In this document: one piece after another, positions 24,840 through 34,302 of the stretch
Position numbering within the stretch: position 1 is the first letter of the stretch
How the letters are laid out: each line of letters opens with the position of its first letter
Assembly: GCA_036652035.1 (NCBI GenBank)
Contig: JAVVWR010000016.1
Location: forward strand, 1-49,837
Origin: JAEZVV01 sp036652035
Lineage (GTDB): Bacteria > Pseudomonadota > Gammaproteobacteria > Burkholderiales > Burkholderiaceae_F
DNA: 49,837 bases
Direction: 5' to 3'
Notes under the pieces: generated by a model
The model's input: only the letters and a program-made list of their open reading frames with translations
Told to the model about the DNA's origin: nothing
The model's database searches: none
Program-made: the position numbers and the translations under genes

Positions 24840-25714
24840 CAGCGGAACACCACCGTGCGCAGGCCGTTGAGCAGAACGCGATCCTCGAGGTGGCTCTTGA
24901 GCGCGCGCGCCAGCACCACTTTTTCAATGTCGCGGCCGTAGCGGACCAGATCGTCCTCGGTGTCGCCGTGGTCGATCCGTACCACGTCCTGCTCGATGAT
25001 CGGGCCTTCGTCGAGGTCCTCGGTCACGTAGTGCGAAGTCGCGCCGATCAGCTTGACCCCGCGCGCAAACGCCTGGTGATAGGGCCGGGCGCCAATGAAG
25101 CTGGGCAGGAAGCTGTGGTGGATATTGATGATCCGACCCGGCCAACGGCGGGTGAACTCGGCCGGAAGAATCTGCATGTAGCGCGCCAGCACGATCACCT
25201 CGGCGCCGGCGCCGCGGCACAGAGCCTCGATCTCGTCCCACGCCGCGGCGCGACCGGCTTCGTCGCGCGGCACCGGCACGCAGCGGTAGTCGATGCCATG
25301 CCATTCGACGTAGCCGCGCAGATCCTCGTGGTTGCTGATCACCAGCGGAATCTCGCACGGCAGCTCGCCACCGCGATAGCGCGCCAGCAGATCGACCAGG
25401 CAGTGATCGTGCTTGCTGACCATCAGCACCACCCGCTTCTTGGTCACGGAGTCAGACAAAGACCACTGCATGCCAAAGCGCTCGGCCAGGGCCACGAAAT
25501 CGGAGCGCAGCGCCGCGATCGACCCACCGTTCTGCTCAAGCGAGGCAGCGCGAATCACGTTGCGCATGAAGAACTGCCCGGTGACCGCGTCGGCGTGGTG
25601 GTTGGCCTCGACGATCCAGCCGCCGCGCTCGGCGATGAAGGCGCTGACGGCGGCGACCAGACCGACTCGGTCAGGGCTGGTGATGGTGAGGGTGCAGGTG
25701 TGTTCGGAAGGCAT
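24839..25714 (-). CDS. purU: Formyltetrahydrofolate deformylase
   Basis: A 291-residue enzyme that hydrolyses 10-formyl-THF to THF and formate, balancing one-carbon pools and feeding formate to PurT. The N-terminal ACT domain (TCTLTITSPDRVGLVAAVSAF, about 6-26) is the usual Met/Gly sensor. The formyltransferase domain shows VLMVSKHDHCL, VLARYMQIL, the catalytic NIHHSFLPSF and the Asp in ATSHYVTEDLDEGPI. The start MPSEHT at 25714 gives the normal family length although no strong ribosome site precedes it; the frame is open further upstream without homology. It is the first gene of a three-gene unit. Confidence 0.95.
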   Translation of the reverse strand: MPSEHTCTLTITSPDRVGLVAAVSAFIAERGGWIVEANHHADAVTGQFFMRNVIRAASLEQNGGSIAALRSDFVALAERFGMQWSLSDSVTKKRVVLMVSKHDHCLVDLLARYRGGELPCEIPLVISNHEDLRGYVEWHGIDYRCVPVPRDEAGRAAAWDEIEALCRGAGAEVIVLARYMQILPAEFTRRWPGRIINIHHSFLPSFIGARPYHQAFARGVKLIGATSHYVTEDLDEGPIIEQDVVRIDHGDTEDDLVRYGRDIEKVVLARALKSHLEDRVLLNGLRTVVFR

Positions 25715-25871
25715 GAGTAAGGAGAAGCGGATTCGGCCAATCCGCACGATACCTCTGCCACCCCAGGCGTGAGCGGCTCCCCATCGGTGGAAAGCCGCTC
25801 GCGCACGACTTGCAGCCAATGGTTTTCGAGCGTGGCGTCCGACGAGCGTCCGCGGCGATCGCGCCAGCGCT

Positions 25872-27230
<1,359 letters not shown>

Positions 27231-27296
27231 TGCTCCAAGTCTGCCAGCGATGACAGTCGATCACATTGCGCGGAATCACGAAGACCCAAGAAGTCA

Positions 27297-27310
27297 GGCC
27301 AGCCATGGCC
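27297..27310. promoter_or_regulatory. Inverted repeat, candidate activator site
   Basis: GGCCA-n4-TGGCC (with an inner GCCATGGC palindrome) lies 33 bp upstream of the -24 element, between the activator gene and the cyd operon. Enhancer sites are usually farther away, and short GC-rich dyads occur by chance in this genome, so this is a weak call. Confidence 0.25.
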
Positions 27311-27342
27311 GCATGCCACTACGAACAATCCCCTACGCAGCA

Positions 27343-27358
27343 TGGCACGGCACTTGCA
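27343..27358 (+). promoter_or_regulatory. Sigma-54 (-24/-12) promoter of the cyd operon
   Basis: TGGCACGGCACTTGCA matches the sigma-54 consensus TGGCAC-N5-TTGCA exactly. The invariant GG (27344-27345) and GC (27356-27357) are separated by the required 10 bp. Transcription should start near 27369, only about three bases before the cydP ATG, so cydP would be nearly leaderless on this transcript. Confidence 0.85.
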
Positions 27359-27371
27359 CGCCATCAGCGTC

Positions 27372-27596
27372 ATGAACCAAGTCCCTTCACTTTCGCGCTG
27401 GCGGCAGCGCCCGGGCCTGCTCGCCGAGATCGCGGCGGTGCTGGTGCTCAAGCTCGCCGTCATCACGGCCCTGTGGTTTGCGTTCTTCGGCCCGGACACC
27501 CGGGTCGAGGTCAGTCCGGCCAGCGTCAGCCGTGGCCTGCTTGACCGCGCACCCGCCGCCACATCAACACCCCCGACCCCCCGGAGCAGCGAATGA
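27372..27596 (+). CDS. cydP: CydP, small protein of cytochrome bd operon
   Basis: A 74-residue single-pass membrane protein. The pattern SRWRQRPGLLAEIAAVLVLKLAVIT and then LWFAFFGP matches CydP ('cytochrome oxidase putative small subunit'), found just ahead of cydA in beta- and gammaproteobacteria. A polar tail follows, and the last codons overlap the cydA ATG (ATGA). The ATG at 27372 is the only usable start; no Shine-Dalgarno precedes it and the mapped sigma-54 promoter leaves almost no leader. Its role in bd oxidase assembly or regulation is not established. Confidence 0.82.
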   Translation: MNQVPSLSRWRQRPGLLAEIAAVLVLKLAVITALWFAFFGPDTRVEVSPASVSRGLLDRAPAATSTPPTPRSSE

Positions 27597-29152
27597 TTTC
27601 AACCGAACTCGTCGACCTGTCGCGTCTGCAGTTCGCCTTAACCGCGATGTACCACTTCCTGTTCGTCCCTTTGACGCTCGGATTGGCCTTCCTTCTCGTG
27701 ATCATGGAGACGACCTACGTCCTCACCAAGCGCGAGATCTACAAGGACATGACGAAGTTCTGGGGCAAGCTCTTCGGTATCAACTTCGCGCTGGGCGTCA
27801 CCACCGGCATCACCATGGAGTTCCAGTTCGGGACGAACTGGGCTTACTACTCGCACTACGTGGGCGACATCTTCGGGGCGCCGCTGGCGATCGAAGGCCT
27901 GATGGCCTTCTTCCTCGAGTCGACCATGATCGGCCTGTTCTTCTTCGGCTGGGACCGCTTGAAGCGCGGCCAGCACTTGCTGGTCACGATCCTGATGGCG
28001 GTGGGTTCGAACCTCTCCGCGCTGTGGATTCTGATCGCCAACGGCTGGATGCAGGACCCGGTCGGCGCGGCCTTCAATTACACGACGATGCGGATGGAAC
28101 TGGTCGATTTCTGGGCGGTGGTCTTCAACCCGACCGCGCAGGCCAAGTTTGTCCACACCGTCTCGGCCGGCTACGTCACCGCCTCGATCTTCGTGCTGGC
28201 GATCAGCTCGTGGTACATCCTCAAGGGGCGTGACCTCGAGTTCGCGCGCCGCTCGTTTCGCATCGCCGCCGCCTTCGGCTTTGCCTCGGCCGCCTCGGTG
28301 ATCGTGCTCGGCGACGAGTCGGGCTACACCGTGACCGAATCGCAGCAGACCAAGATCGCGGCGATGGAAGCGATCTGGGACACCCACCCGGCACCCGCGC
28401 CGTTCACCGCCTTCGCCATTCCGGATTCGGAAAAACGCGTCAACTACGCCGCGGTCGAAGTGCCCTGGATCATGGGCATCATCGGCACCCGCTCGCTGAC
28501 CAAGGAAATTCCCGGCATCAACCAGATCGAAGCCGAGAACCTCAAGCGAATCGAAAGCGGCGTGCATGCCGTCAAGGCGCTCGAGCGCCTGCGCAAGAAC
28601 GCCAACGACGCCGACGCCAAGGCGATCTTCGAAGAGCACAAGGCCGACCTCGGCTTTGGTCTGCTGCTGAAGAAGTACGTCGCCGACGTCGAACAGGCCA
28701 CGCCGGCGATGATCCGCCAGGCCGCTGCCGACACCATTCCGGCCGTGGGCCCGATGTTCTGGAGCTTCCGCCTGATGGTGGCGCTGGGCGTGAGCTTCAT
28801 GGTGCTGTTCTCCTTCGCGCTCTACTACTCGATGCGCGATCGGATCGAGAAGGAAACCTGGCTGCTCAAGTGGGCCATCTGGTGGCTGCCGATGCCGTGG
28901 ATCGCCTGTGAACTCGGCTGGTTCGTTGCCGAATACGGCCGCCAGCCCTGGACCATCTATGGCGTGCTGCCCACCCACCTGTCGGTCTCGACCCTGACCC
29001 CCGGCTCGCTGTGGGGCTCGATCGGTGGCTTCGTCCTCTTCTACACCGGCCTCTTGATCGTCGAAGTGTTCCTGATGCTGCGCTTTGCCAAGATGGGTCC
29101 GAGCACGCTCGGCACCGGCCGCTACCACTTCGAAAAGCTCGCAGCCAAGTAA
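27593..29152 (+). CDS. cydA: Cytochrome bd ubiquinol oxidase subunit I
   Basis: A 519-residue catalytic subunit that carries haems b558, b595 and d and oxidises ubiquinol. The N-terminal LSRLQFALTAMYHFLFVPLTLG contains the haem b595/d-side histidine (His21 here). The quinol loop and the conserved GRQPWTIYGVLPT segment near the C-terminus are present. The length fits the long-Q-loop E. coli type (about 520 residues). GGAGCAG precedes the ATG, so it has its own ribosome site. It is the second gene of cydP-A-B-X, 15 bp before cydB. It gives O2 respiration at low oxygen without proton pumping. Confidence 0.97.
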   Translation: MISTELVDLSRLQFALTAMYHFLFVPLTLGLAFLLVIMETTYVLTKREIYKDMTKFWGKLFGINFALGVTTGITMEFQFGTNWAYYSHYVGDIFGAPLAIEGLMAFFLESTMIGLFFFGWDRLKRGQHLLVTILMAVGSNLSALWILIANGWMQDPVGAAFNYTTMRMELVDFWAVVFNPTAQAKFVHTVSAGYVTASIFVLAISSWYILKGRDLEFARRSFRIAAAFGFASAASVIVLGDESGYTVTESQQTKIAAMEAIWDTHPAPAPFTAFAIPDSEKRVNYAAVEVPWIMGIIGTRSLTKEIPGINQIEAENLKRIESGVHAVKALERLRKNANDADAKAIFEEHKADLGFGLLLKKYVADVEQATPAMIRQAAADTIPAVGPMFWSFRLMVALGVSFMVLFSFALYYSMRDRIEKETWLLKWAIWWLPMPWIACELGWFVAEYGRQPWTIYGVLPTHLSVSTLTPGSLWGSIGGFVLFYTGLLIVEVFLMLRFAKMGPSTLGTGRYHFEKLAAK

Positions 29153-29167
29153 GCGCGGGAGAAACTC

Positions 29168-30307
29168 ATGCTCGATTACGAAATCCTCAAGCTCATCTGG
29201 TGGCTGTTCGTCGGCGTCCTGCTGATCGGCTTTGCCATCATGGACGGCCACGACATGGGCGTCGGCACCTTGCTGCCCTTCGTTGGCAAGACCGACACCG
29301 AACGCCGCGTCGCGATCAACACCGTCGCGCCGCACTGGGACGGCAACCAGGTCTGGTTCATCACCGGCGGCGGCGCGATCTTCGCCGCCTGGCCGATGGT
29401 CTACGCCACCGCCTTCTCCGGTTTCTACTGGGCGATGCTGGTGGTGCTGGCGGCGCTGTTCTTCCGTCCGGTCGGTTTTGACTACCGCAGCAAGGTGCAG
29501 GACACCCGCTGGCGCAGCACCTGGGACTGGCTGCTATTTGTTGGCAGCTTCGTGCCGCCGCTGATCTTCGGCGTGGCCTTCGGCAACCTGCTGCAAGGCG
29601 TTCCTTTCTCGTTCGATGACACCCTGCGCTCGACCTACACCGGCAGCTTCTTCGGCCTGCTCAACCCCTTCGCCCTGCTATGCGGTGTGGTGGCGACCTC
29701 GATGATCACCTTCCACGGCGCCAACTACCTGATCCTGCGCACCAACGGCGACGTGCAAGCGCGTTCGCGCCGGGCCGCGCTGATTTTCGGCACGCTCGCG
29801 ATCGTTCTGTTCGCCGCCGGTGGCCTGTGGGTCGCCAATGGCATCAACGGCTACGTCATCACCGCGGGCGCGCTGCCAGGTGCGCTGCCGAACCCGCTCG
29901 ACAAGACGGTTGAAGTGGGCGTGGGCGCCTGGTTCCACAACTACCAGGTCCATCCGCTGCTGTGGCTGGTGCCGGCGCTCGGCTTTGCCGGCGCTCTCAT
30001 TGGCCTGATCGCCGCCGCAGCCCGCAAGGGCGGCATCGCCTTTGTCGGCTCGGCGGTTTCGATCACCGGCATCATCGGCACCGCCGGCGTCTCGATGTTC
30101 CCGTTCCTGATGCCCTCGTCGAGCGACCCGCGCTCGAGCCTCACGGTGTGGGATGCGACCAGCTCGCACTTCACGCTCGGGCTGATGTTCGTCGCCACCC
30201 TGATCTTCCTGCCGCTGATCGTTCTCTACACGAGCTGGGCCTACAAGGTCATGCGCGGCAAGGTCACCAACGAGTTCATCGAAGCAAACAACAAGTCGGT
30301 CTATTGA
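29168..30307 (+). CDS. cydB: Cytochrome bd ubiquinol oxidase subunit II
   Basis: A 379-residue partner of CydA with eight or nine transmembrane helices. The N-terminus LKLIWWLFVGVLLIGFAIMDGHDMGVGTLLP carries the family acidic residues (Asp29, Asp in GHDMG) linked to the proton route. WDGNQVWFITGGGAIFAAWP is also diagnostic. The length is as in E. coli CydB. It follows cydA by 15 bp with a GGGAGAAA site and is followed by cydX. No cydCD transporter is encoded in the window. Confidence 0.97.
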   Translation: MLDYEILKLIWWLFVGVLLIGFAIMDGHDMGVGTLLPFVGKTDTERRVAINTVAPHWDGNQVWFITGGGAIFAAWPMVYATAFSGFYWAMLVVLAALFFRPVGFDYRSKVQDTRWRSTWDWLLFVGSFVPPLIFGVAFGNLLQGVPFSFDDTLRSTYTGSFFGLLNPFALLCGVVATSMITFHGANYLILRTNGDVQARSRRAALIFGTLAIVLFAAGGLWVANGINGYVITAGALPGALPNPLDKTVEVGVGAWFHNYQVHPLLWLVPALGFAGALIGLIAAAARKGGIAFVGSAVSITGIIGTAGVSMFPFLMPSSSDPRSSLTVWDATSSHFTLGLMFVATLIFLPLIVLYTSWAYKVMRGKVTNEFIEANNKSVY

Positions 30308-30357
30308 TGACCGCGGGGCCGGCGGCGCCGGCCCCTCACTGAACGGAGAAACAAAGC

Positions 30358-30480
30358 ATGTGGTATTTCGCCTGGATTCTGGGTGTGAGCCTCGCCGCGC
30401 TGCTGGCGGTGGTCAACGCCATGATGTACGAGGTGCGCCAGGACAACGAGCGCGCGGCCAAGTCCGATGAGCCGCGCTGA
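30358..30480 (+). CDS. cydX: Cytochrome bd small subunit CydX
   Basis: A 40-residue single-helix protein beginning MWYFAWILGVSLAALLAVVNAM and ending in a charged tail, the standard CydX pattern (W-Y-F-x-W-x-L-G). It stabilises haem in the CydAB complex. The ATG follows CGGAGAAACAAAGC. It is 50 bp after cydB and four bases before the next gene. Confidence 0.93.
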   Translation: MWYFAWILGVSLAALLAVVNAMMYEVRQDNERAAKSDEPR

Positions 30481-30484
30481 GGCC

Positions 30485-30790
30485 ATGTCCATCGCTCCCG
30501 CCAACCCGCCCCGGCCCGCTAACAGCGTGCTGGCGCGCCTGGCGCGCGGTCTGTCGCTCGCGGTCGGCCTGGCGGTGACGGCCTCGGTGGCGGTCTACCC
30601 GCGCATGTACGCCACCGACATGCAAGACGTCCCGCACGGCCTGATGGCGCTGCTGATGATCGGCATGAGCGCGTGCTATGTGCACGGCATCGGCTTCGTG
30701 CCGCGCAACCCGGTGCTGCGGCTCGCCTTTAGCCCGCTGGTGGCCTGGCCGCTGGTGGCTTACGCCGCGTGGGCCATCGCGACGCGATGA
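30485..30790 (+). CDS. ybgE: YbgE-family cyd operon membrane protein
   Basis: A 101-residue protein with two or three hydrophobic helices. The central HGLMALLMIGMSACYVHGIGFVPRNPVLRLAFSPLVAWPL fits YbgE, the protein of unknown function encoded after cydX in many proteobacteria. ATG at 30485 starts 4 bp after the cydX stop; an alternative ATG at 30467 would overlap cydX by 14 bp. Ribosome sites are weak for both, consistent with coupled translation. Its end overlaps the globin start as ATGA. Confidence 0.75.
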   Translation: MSIAPANPPRPANSVLARLARGLSLAVGLAVTASVAVYPRMYATDMQDVPHGLMALLMIGMSACYVHGIGFVPRNPVLRLAFSPLVAWPLVAYAAWAIATR

Positions 30791-31197
30791 AGCAGACCAC
30801 GTTGTTTGACGAGGTGGGCGGCGAATCGACCCTGCGCCGGCTGGTCGATGCCTACCTCGTCGCACTCGAATCGCGCCCCGAGGTTGGCACGCTGCGCGCG
30901 CTCTACCCGCAGAGCCTCTCGCACTACGCCGAGCGCATGACCGAGTACCTGATCGGCTGGCTCGGCGGCCCGCCGGTCTATCTGCAAAAGCACGGCATGC
31001 CGATGCTGCGCGAGCGCCACGTCAACCTGCCGATCGGCAGCGGCGAACGCGACATGTGGATGGCGTGCATGCGCGAGGCGATCGAACGGACCGTCACCGA
31101 GCCCGCCCTGCGCGAACGGCTCGATGCCGCTTTCTGGCGCCTGGCCGACAGCATGCGCAACCGCGACGACAGCCCGCCCGGAGCAGCGCCACACTGA
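30787..31197 (+). CDS. Truncated hemoglobin (group II)
   Basis: A 136-residue 2-on-2 globin. It starts TLFDEVGGESTLRRLVDAYLV, has the YLIGWLGGPPVYLQKHGMPMLRERH block with the proximal histidine, then GERDMWMACM with the Trp of helix G. These mark group II (TrHbO). Such proteins bind O2 and react with NO or peroxide. It is the last gene of the cyd operon (ATGA overlap with ybgE), so it is co-expressed with the bd oxidase; NO/O2 protection of that enzyme is a reasonable inference. A strong terminator follows. Confidence 0.9.
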   Translation: MKQTTLFDEVGGESTLRRLVDAYLVALESRPEVGTLRALYPQSLSHYAERMTEYLIGWLGGPPVYLQKHGMPMLRERHVNLPIGSGERDMWMACMREAIERTVTEPALRERLDAAFWRLADSMRNRDDSPPGAAPH

Positions 31198-31204
31198 AAA
31201 CCCA

Positions 31205-31232
31205 AAGCCGGGGCCCAAGCCCCGGCTTTTTC
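31205..31232 (+). terminator. Rho-independent terminator of the cyd operon
   Basis: A perfect 10-bp stem (31205-31214 with 31219-31228, loop CCAA) followed by TTTTTC, eight bases after the globin stop. Confidence 0.9.
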
Positions 31233-31249
31233 TTGGCCTGCGCTCGCGC

Positions 31250-31408
31250 CTACGCCGACACACCCGGCCAGACCTGGCTGACCACCAGCACCAGCGCGAA
31301 AAGATTGAGAGCGCCACCCGCAATCCAGCGGGCGCGCCGCGCCGCGCTCATCGTCGAGTTGACCGGCGCGGGCGCGCAGGAGAGGGAAGAGGATTGAAAG
31401 CGGGCCAT
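31250..31408 (-). CDS. Small single-pass membrane protein, 52 residues
   Basis: ATG at 31408 is preceded by CCGGAGGTTCTC, an excellent ribosome site, which is the main support. The product has a polar Ser/Ala/Arg N-terminus (MARFQSSSLSCAPAP) and one hydrophobic helix (about 29-45, WIAGGALNLFALVLVVSQV). I do not recognise it. It converges with the cyd operon, and its upstream region meets the yaeQ gene end 90 bp away, so it may be transcribed with yaeQ. Confidence 0.6.
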   Translation of the reverse strand: MARFQSSSLSCAPAPVNSTMSAARRARWIAGGALNLFALVLVVSQVWPGVSA

Positions 31409-31497
31409 GAGAACCTCCGGGAAACGAAATTCATGGTCGCCGCGACGGCTCTCGCCGTCCAATGCCGATTGCCTCTCGCTCCGATCGGCCCAGGCTA

Positions 31498-32037
31498 TCA
31501 GCGGCTCAAGCAGCGCGGCGCGATCTCGACCGTGCGCGCGGCGCTGGCCAGCCACACATGGCCTTCCTGCAGGGTCACGCCGAGCTTCATCGAGCGCTCG
31601 ACCAGCGCCGTCATGGCCGCGGCCTCGGCGTCGGACACCGTGATCACGTCGAGCCGCTCGACCCCGCTCATGGCCACCGAATTCTGCTGCCACCAGGGAC
31701 CGAGCTTGCGTTCGCCATAGGCCAGCACCAGGACCCGGCGGGCACGGCCCAGCGCACGCCGCACCAGCTTCTCGTCGGGCAGGCCGACCTCGACCCATCG
31801 TTCGATGCTGCCGGTGGGGTCGCGCTCCCATAGCGCCGGCTCATCGTCGGTCGAGAGGCCTCGACCGAAATCGAGATCCGGGCTGGCGTGAAGACAGAAG
31901 GCGAGCAGCCGCATCATCATCCGCTCCTCGGTTTCGGAGGGATGGCGCGCCAGGGTCAGGCTGTGGGTCGCGTAATAGTGTCGGTCGAGGTCAGAGACTT
32001 CGAGCTCGACCTTGTGAATCGTGGATCGCAGGGCCAT
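31498..32037 (-). CDS. yaeQ: YaeQ family protein
   Basis: A 179-residue YaeQ protein with a PD-(D/E)XK-nuclease-like fold. Family marks are the N-terminal STIHKVELEVSDLDRHYYATHSLTLARHPSETEERMM, then GLSTDDEPALWERDPTGSIERWVEVGLPDEK, and VLAYGERKLGPWWQQN. The family's catalytic residues look kept, but no activity is well established. E. coli YaeQ was once proposed to affect hemolysin expression. It is monocistronic or grouped with the small gene at 31250. Confidence 0.92.
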   Translation of the reverse strand: MALRSTIHKVELEVSDLDRHYYATHSLTLARHPSETEERMMMRLLAFCLHASPDLDFGRGLSTDDEPALWERDPTGSIERWVEVGLPDEKLVRRALGRARRVLVLAYGERKLGPWWQQNSVAMSGVERLDVITVSDAEAAAMTALVERSMKLGVTLQEGHVWLASAARTVEIAPRCLSR

Positions 32038-32224
32038 CGCGCCAGTGTAGAGGCTCAGACCCAGGCGTCGCGGCGGGTCGCGGGCGAACTGCGCGAAAGT
32101 CCTGGGCAGGATGGCGGCGATCCGCCTGCCCCAGGTCGATCAGATCGACCGGCGCGCTGCGGCCCTCGCCCTGCGCGGCGAAATACAGCCCCTGGTTGGC
32201 CGCGAACCCGACTGCAACGGGAGC

Positions 32225-33169
32225 TCAGCCGGCCGCGCCCAACAGGGTGAGCACCAGCGGCACCGTCAGCGCGGCCAAGACCGTCGAGAGCACCAGGCTG
32301 GTGGCCACCGGACCCTGCATCGCGCCGAACTCGCGTGCCATCAAATAGACGTTCACCCCTACCGCGAGCGACGCCAGCAGGACCACCGCCTGGGTTTCGA
32401 TCGGCGGCAGACCGAGCAGCACCGCCAGCCCCCACACCACCAGCGGCTGCAGCACCAGCTTGAAACCCGTGATCGCCACGCCCTCCCGCCAGCCTTTTCT
32501 CACGCCGTACTCGGCCAGCCCCATTCCCACCACCACCAGAGCGAGCGGACTGGCGGACTGGCTGATCAGCCGCAGCGGTTCGTCGATCACGAAGGGCAGG
32601 CTCCAGCCCGACAGCCCCCAGGCCGAACCGGTCAGGATCGCCGCCACGATCGGGTTGGTGAGGACGCTCTTGGCCGTCTTGCCAAAGCCCTTGAGAGAAA
32701 ACTCACCGTGGCGCGCCCATTCGACCGACACCGTGGCGAGCGTCCACAGCGTGAGTGCATTGAAGACCAGGACCAGGGCCACCGCCGGCATCGCCGCGTC
32801 GCCCAGCGTGGACTTGGCAATCGGAACGCCCAGCAGAACATTGTTCGAAAACACCCCGCCCAGAGCGAACACCGACTGCGACACCCCATCGAGCCTGAAC
32901 ACGTAAGCCGCCGCCAGCCGCCCCAGCACAAAGACGATCAGGCAGCCGCCGAAGAACGCGATCAACAAGCGGCTGTCGACCGGGGGCAAGGCGGAGAAAT
33001 CGCTCATCAGGCGAAACAGCAGCGCCGGCACCGCGACTCCGAAGACAAACTTGGCCAGACCGTCGCTCACCGCCTTGGGAAAGCGCCCCGAAGCAGCCAG
33101 CAGATAACCGATGAGAACCAGGCTAAAGAGCGGAGCCGAAAGCTCCAGGTGGTGCAGGAACTGGGACAC
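32225..33169 (-). CDS. AEC family transporter
   Basis: A 314-residue, roughly ten-helix membrane protein of the auxin efflux carrier family. Seen: the N-terminal APLFSLVLIGYLLA, GGVFSNNVLLGVPIA, NPIVAAILTGSAWGLSGW (start of the second half) and the closing LASLAVGVNVYLMAREFG. Bacterial members export malate, malonate or other small anions. The substrate is not evident. No operon partner is close; the 187 bp after it (32038-32224) hold nothing I recognise. Confidence 0.88.
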   Translation of the reverse strand: MSQFLHHLELSAPLFSLVLIGYLLAASGRFPKAVSDGLAKFVFGVAVPALLFRLMSDFSALPPVDSRLLIAFFGGCLIVFVLGRLAAAYVFRLDGVSQSVFALGGVFSNNVLLGVPIAKSTLGDAAMPAVALVLVFNALTLWTLATVSVEWARHGEFSLKGFGKTAKSVLTNPIVAAILTGSAWGLSGWSLPFVIDEPLRLISQSASPLALVVVGMGLAEYGVRKGWREGVAITGFKLVLQPLVVWGLAVLLGLPPIETQAVVLLASLAVGVNVYLMAREFGAMQGPVATSLVLSTVLAALTVPLVLTLLGAAG

Positions 33170-33444
33170 GGTGGCAGTGCGGCGGCGCGTGGCTGAGCGG
33201 TAGGTGAGTCGCCATTATCACCGTCATCGCTGCCGCGCCCCGATCTGAGCACACTTGGCAACGCCCTTGCACCAGACCCCAAACTGCCTAAAGCGGTGGT
33301 CTTGACGCAGACAGCGCCACCCGGCTGCCGATACTCAAGCCTCTGCCGCGAATCGTGGTCTCCGTCCGGGCAAAGACGCCAGCCCCGATCGCCGAGCGAT
33401 GAAAACGGCATCCGCCGCCGCGAAGAATCCCCACGGAGAAAACC

Positions 33445-34182
33445 ATGGCAGGCAATAGCGTTGAACCGCGCGAGAACATCGGCCGCAATGTCATCTACTG
33501 GGCACTCGCCGCCATCACCGTGATCGGCGTGGTGGCCCTGATCGCCGCCGCCATCGATTCCACCCAGCGTGTCAGCGGCGTCAAGGATGTGCTGGCGCTT
33601 TTGCTGCCGGTGATCGGCGCCTGGGTCGGTACCGTGCTCGCCTTTTACTTCGGCCGGGAAAACTATCTGGCCGCGAGCCGAAGCACCGAGGCCATTCTTG
33701 CTCTCACGCTCGAACAAAAACTCGAAAAGACCAAGGCAAGCGAGGCGATGCGCCCGATCGACAAGATCGTTGCCCTGCGCACCGCGGACGCCGACGCCGC
33801 CATCAAGCTCAAGGATCGCCTGCTGGACTTGATGAGCGACGAAAAAAGCCGCCTGCCCGTACTCAACCCGCAGGGTGTGGCGCGCTACATCGTTCACCGC
33901 AGCGCGATCGACCGCTTCATCGCCACCCGTGCGATCGCCGGCGCCACCCCCGAGGCCATCGCTGCGCTCACACTCGCCGACCTGGTGGCCCAGCCCGAGA
34001 TCAAGAGCGTTGTCACCGCTTTCGGCGTGGTGAGCCCCGACGACAGCCTGGCGCTGGTCAAACAGAAACTTGACGCCGACCCCAAGTGCCAGGACGTCTT
34101 CGTCACCGAAGGCGGCGCGCGCGATCAACCGATCCGCGGCTGGCTCACCAACAACGCCATGCTCGAACTCGCCAAGGCTTAA
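33445..34182 (+). CDS. Membrane-anchored CBS-pair-like protein
   Basis: A 245-residue protein. Two N-terminal hydrophobic helices (about 15-37 and 47-69) end in FYFGRENYLAASRS. A short coiled segment (70-98) leads to two repeats that look like degenerate CBS motifs: MRPIDKIVALRTADADAAIKL... RLPVLNPQGVARYIVHRSAIDRFI, and VVSPDDSLALVKQKL... DVFVTEGGARDQPIRGWLTNNAML. CBS pairs bind adenine nucleotides, so this may be a membrane nucleotide or energy sensor. CACGGAGAAAACC precedes the ATG. It appears alone. Confidence 0.75.
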   Translation: MAGNSVEPRENIGRNVIYWALAAITVIGVVALIAAAIDSTQRVSGVKDVLALLLPVIGAWVGTVLAFYFGRENYLAASRSTEAILALTLEQKLEKTKASEAMRPIDKIVALRTADADAAIKLKDRLLDLMSDEKSRLPVLNPQGVARYIVHRSAIDRFIATRAIAGATPEAIAALTLADLVAQPEIKSVVTAFGVVSPDDSLALVKQKLDADPKCQDVFVTEGGARDQPIRGWLTNNAMLELAKA

Positions 34183-34302
34183 AGACCTTCGGGCAGGGCA
34201 CAGCCCCGGCGTGCTGTCGAGCCTGTTGTATTCACACGCCGCGGCCGCGCCAGAGCGAAGCCGCGTTGGCACAATCGGGCCCCCGTCTTCTGCCCTCCGC
34301 CC

